The position numbers and the translations under genes were made by a program. Shown here one piece after another: positions 4,964 through 6,966 of a stretch of DNA of 6,966 nt (position 1 is the first letter of the stretch; each line of letters starts with the position of its first letter). Under the pieces are notes generated by a model. That model searched no databases, was not told the DNA's origin, and was given only the letters and a program-made list of their open reading frames with translations. Source of the stretch: Desulfofustis sp. (GTDB lineage Bacteria > Desulfobacterota > Desulfobulbia > Desulfobulbales > Desulfocapsaceae); contig JAQYVS010000379.1 in assembly GCA_030145365.1 (NCBI GenBank), positions 1 through 6,966 on the forward strand. Direction: 5' to 3'.

Positions 4964-5968
4964 ATGGAACAAGATCTAGAAAGATTAAGAACTGAGGCCA
5001 CATCTGCCCTCGAACAGGTTAGCGACGACACCCAGCTTGAAGATTTCAGAATCAAGTATCTGGGTAGAAACGGCCAACTCAGCGCACTGATGAAACAGCT
5101 TGGTTCGGCCTCCAAAGAAGATCGGCCCAGACTGGGTAAACTGGCCAATACAACCAGAGGGGCACTCGAAGATCTGTTTAAAGGCAAAGCGACAGTTCTT
5201 GCAGCGCATACGGAATCCTCAGATACACCTGATCTCAGCCTGCCGGGGAGACGGACTCCCGTCGGCAAACTGCATCCAGTTACCCAGATTATGGAGGAGA
5301 TCTGTTCGATTTTTGCGAGCATGGGTTTTTCAATTGCGGAAGGACCCGACATAGAGCTTGATCATTATAACTTCGAAGCACTCAATATTCCCGAGCACCA
5401 CCCGGCTCGCGACATGCATGATACTTTTTATATCGGGGATTCGGTACTTCTCAGAACCCATACTTCTCCGATGCAGGCCAGAATTATGGAGAAGCAGCAA
5501 CCGCCGCTTCGGGTAATCGCACCGGGTAAAGTGTATCGCTGCGATTCAGATATAACCCACACCCCAATGTTTCAACAGGTAGAGGGATTTCTGGTTGATA
5601 AAAACGTATCGTTTTCTGATCTTAAAGGTGTGCTCACCGTTTTTCTCCGAAAGGTATTCGAAAAAGAATTAGATCTTCGTTTCAGACCAAGTTTCTTCCC
5701 ATTCACCGAACCAAGCGCTGAAGTGGATATTGCTTGCGTAATCTGCGGCGGCGAAGGCTGCCGGGTCTGTAAGAAAACCGGCTGGATAGAAATCCTCGGA
5801 TCGGGCATGATAGACCCCGAAGTCTTTAAAATGGTGGGCTACGACCCTGAAATTTACAGCGGTTTTGCCTTCGGTCTCGGAGTCGAACGTATCGCGATGT
5901 TGAAGTATGGCATTGACGATATCAGGCTTTTCTACGAAAACGATCTGCGTTTTCTTTCCCAGTTCTAA
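4964..5968 (+). CDS. pheS: Phenylalanine--tRNA ligase alpha subunit
   Basis: This 334-residue alpha subunit (E. coli 327) forms the alpha2-beta2 PheRS with PheT and holds the catalytic site that activates phenylalanine and transfers it to tRNA-Phe. The N-terminal tRNA-binding coiled coil covers about 1-85 (KYLGRNGQLSALMKQLG). The class II core follows. Motif 1 lies near GFSIAEGPDIELDHYNFEALNIP (121-143). The substrate region is DTFYIGDSVLLRTHTSPMQAR. Motif 2 is VIAPGKVYRCDSDITHTPMF (184-203), and motif 3 is FAFGLGVERIAMLKYGI (301-317). A four-cysteine cluster, C258, C261, C266 and C269, precedes GWIEILGSGM. It resembles the cluster seen in many non-E. coli PheS proteins. The ATG at 4964 gives the family N-terminus. 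An in-frame ATG at 4895 lies inside the terminator stem and is rejected. No clear Shine-Dalgarno precedes 4964. Confidence 0.97.
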   Translation: MEQDLERLRTEATSALEQVSDDTQLEDFRIKYLGRNGQLSALMKQLGSASKEDRPRLGKLANTTRGALEDLFKGKATVLAAHTESSDTPDLSLPGRRTPVGKLHPVTQIMEEICSIFASMGFSIAEGPDIELDHYNFEALNIPEHHPARDMHDTFYIGDSVLLRTHTSPMQARIMEKQQPPLRVIAPGKVYRCDSDITHTPMFQQVEGFLVDKNVSFSDLKGVLTVFLRKVFEKELDLRFRPSFFPFTEPSAEVDIACVICGGEGCRVCKKTGWIEILGSGMIDPEVFKMVGYDPEIYSGFAFGLGVERIAMLKYGIDDIRLFYENDLRFLSQF

Positions 5969-5989
5969 TCCACACCAGAGTATACCATT

Positions 5990-6966
5990 ATGAAGTTTAC
6001 ATTAAACTGGTTACAGAATTACGTCGAGCTTGACGGGATTTCTCCGGAGAAACTGGCCGATGAGTTAACCATGGTCGGCCTTGAGGTTGATGCCGTTACC
6101 CCGCTCTTTCAAGAATTAAGCGGTCTGAAAACGGGTAAGGTCCTTTCTGTCGATTCCCATCCCAATGCGGATAAACTGAGCTTGTGTCAGGTTTCGGTTG
6201 GCAGTGATACACTGCAGATCATCTGTGGAGCCCCGAATGTTCGTCAAGGAATGGATGTCGTGGTTGCCCTTCCCGGAACCACCCTGCCCGGTAATTTCAA
6301 AATAAAGAAATCAAAAGTTCGCGGAATTGAATCACAGGGAATGCTCTGCTCCGAAAGGGAGCTGGGCCTGAGCGATGATCATCAGGGAATTTTGGAATTA
6401 GAAGATGATACTCCGGCCGGTGACTCCTTTATCGACACCAGCGGCCTGCGTGACACGATGATAGAGGTGGACCTGACGCCAAATAGACCGGACTGTGCCT
6501 CGGTTATCGGCATTGCCCGGGAAGCAGCCGGGATCTACCGCAAAGACCTGAAAGTTCCGTTTAAAAGCACACAGCTGGCAGCTAACAGCAAATCGTTTTC
6601 CGTTGAAGTCGAAAATCCAGAATTATGTCCTCGTTACGCTGCCCGCCTGATTACAGGCGTCACTATTAAAACGAGTCCCTGGTGGTTGAGAAAACGACTT
6701 CTCTCTGTCGGTTTACGTCCCATAAATAACGTGGTCGATATCACTAACCTGGTTATGCTCGAGTACGGTCAACCGCTGCATGCTTTTGATTTCAAAATGC
6801 TGACCGACAGGAAGATAGTTGTCAGAACCCCGCGTGACAGCGAGAAAACTTTCACCACATTAGACAACGTCGAGCGAAAACTTGATCGTGACATGTTGAT
6901 TATATGCGACGGTAAAGAACCGGTAGCCGTCGGTGGAGTCATGGGTGGACTTTTTAGTGAAGTAAC
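5990..6966 (+). CDS. pheT: Phenylalanine--tRNA ligase beta subunit, 5' part (runs off window)
   Basis: The frame is open from ATG 5990 to the window end, giving 325 residues of a protein that is usually near 800. PheT binds tRNA-Phe and edits misacylated Tyr-tRNA-Phe. The standard start MKFTLNWLQNYVELD is followed by the EMAP-like OB-fold tRNA-binding domain (about 40-150), with SHPNADKL (56-63), CGAPNV (79-84) and SQGMLCSERELGLSDDHQGI (115-134). DLTPNRPDC (161-169) leads into the B3/B4 editing domain, where RPINNVVDITN (243-253), EYGQPLHAFD (258-267) and VAVGGVMGG (312-320) are clear. The catalytic-like core and the ferredoxin-like anticodon-binding domain lie beyond the window. It begins 21 nt after pheS with only a weak purine stretch upstream, so coupling with pheS is likely. 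Confidence 0.97.
   Translation, partial: MKFTLNWLQNYVELDGISPEKLADELTMVGLEVDAVTPLFQELSGLKTGKVLSVDSHPNADKLSLCQVSVGSDTLQIICGAPNVRQGMDVVVALPGTTLPGNFKIKKSKVRGIESQGMLCSERELGLSDDHQGILELEDDTPAGDSFIDTSGLRDTMIEVDLTPNRPDCASVIGIAREAAGIYRKDLKVPFKSTQLAANSKSFSVEVENPELCPRYAARLITGVTIKTSPWWLRKRLLSVGLRPINNVVDITNLVMLEYGQPLHAFDFKMLTDRKIVVRTPRDSEKTFTTLDNVERKLDRDMLIICDGKEPVAVGGVMGGLFSEV

Overview
This window is a chromosomal housekeeping segment with every gene on the + strand. From left to right it holds the 3' end of dnaX, then ybaB (ebfC), recR, a tRNA-Val(GAC) gene, thrS, infC, rpmI, rplT, pheS and the 5' part of pheT. No mobile element, CRISPR array, prophage or foreign-looking block is visible, and base and codon use look uniform. 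The dnaX-ybaB-recR block next to thrS-infC-rpmI-rplT-pheST, the DnaX tail and the RecR C-terminus (IPMGMDIKYAD) suggest a mesophilic Desulfobacterota (deltaproteobacterial sulfate-reducer type, perhaps near Desulfobulbales). That placement is inferred from protein style and gene order, not from a search.

Region 1 (1-1225) is a DNA replication and recombination operon. It encodes the clamp-loader subunit tail, the nucleoid-associated protein YbaB/EbfC and the recombination mediator RecR, with gaps of 42 and 7 nt. Region 2 (1226-1572) has no protein gene. It carries a sigma70-like promoter (TTGATG-N17-TATACT), a tRNA-Val(GAC) with encoded CCA, and a strong intrinsic terminator that ends only about 20 nt before thrS.

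Region 3 (1573-6966) is the translation operon thrS-infC-rpmI-rplT-pheS-pheT: threonyl-tRNA synthetase, initiation factor IF-3, ribosomal proteins bL35 and bL20, and both subunits of phenylalanyl-tRNA synthetase. Its best-defined feature is that infC starts at an AUU codon (3600) behind a perfect Shine-Dalgarno, so a start search limited to ATG/GTG/TTG loses the first 39 residues.

The most interesting non-coding signals are RNA structures at the operon joints. A terminator lies before thrS. A 15-bp imperfect hairpin lies before infC. A possible pseudoknot that excludes a terminator-like hairpin lies before rpmI. A 16-bp terminator hairpin sits between rplT and pheS, with no room for a new promoter before pheS. 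Together they suggest an operon controlled at several joints by premature termination or autoregulation. The window is otherwise ordinary, and I see no undescribed protein system.
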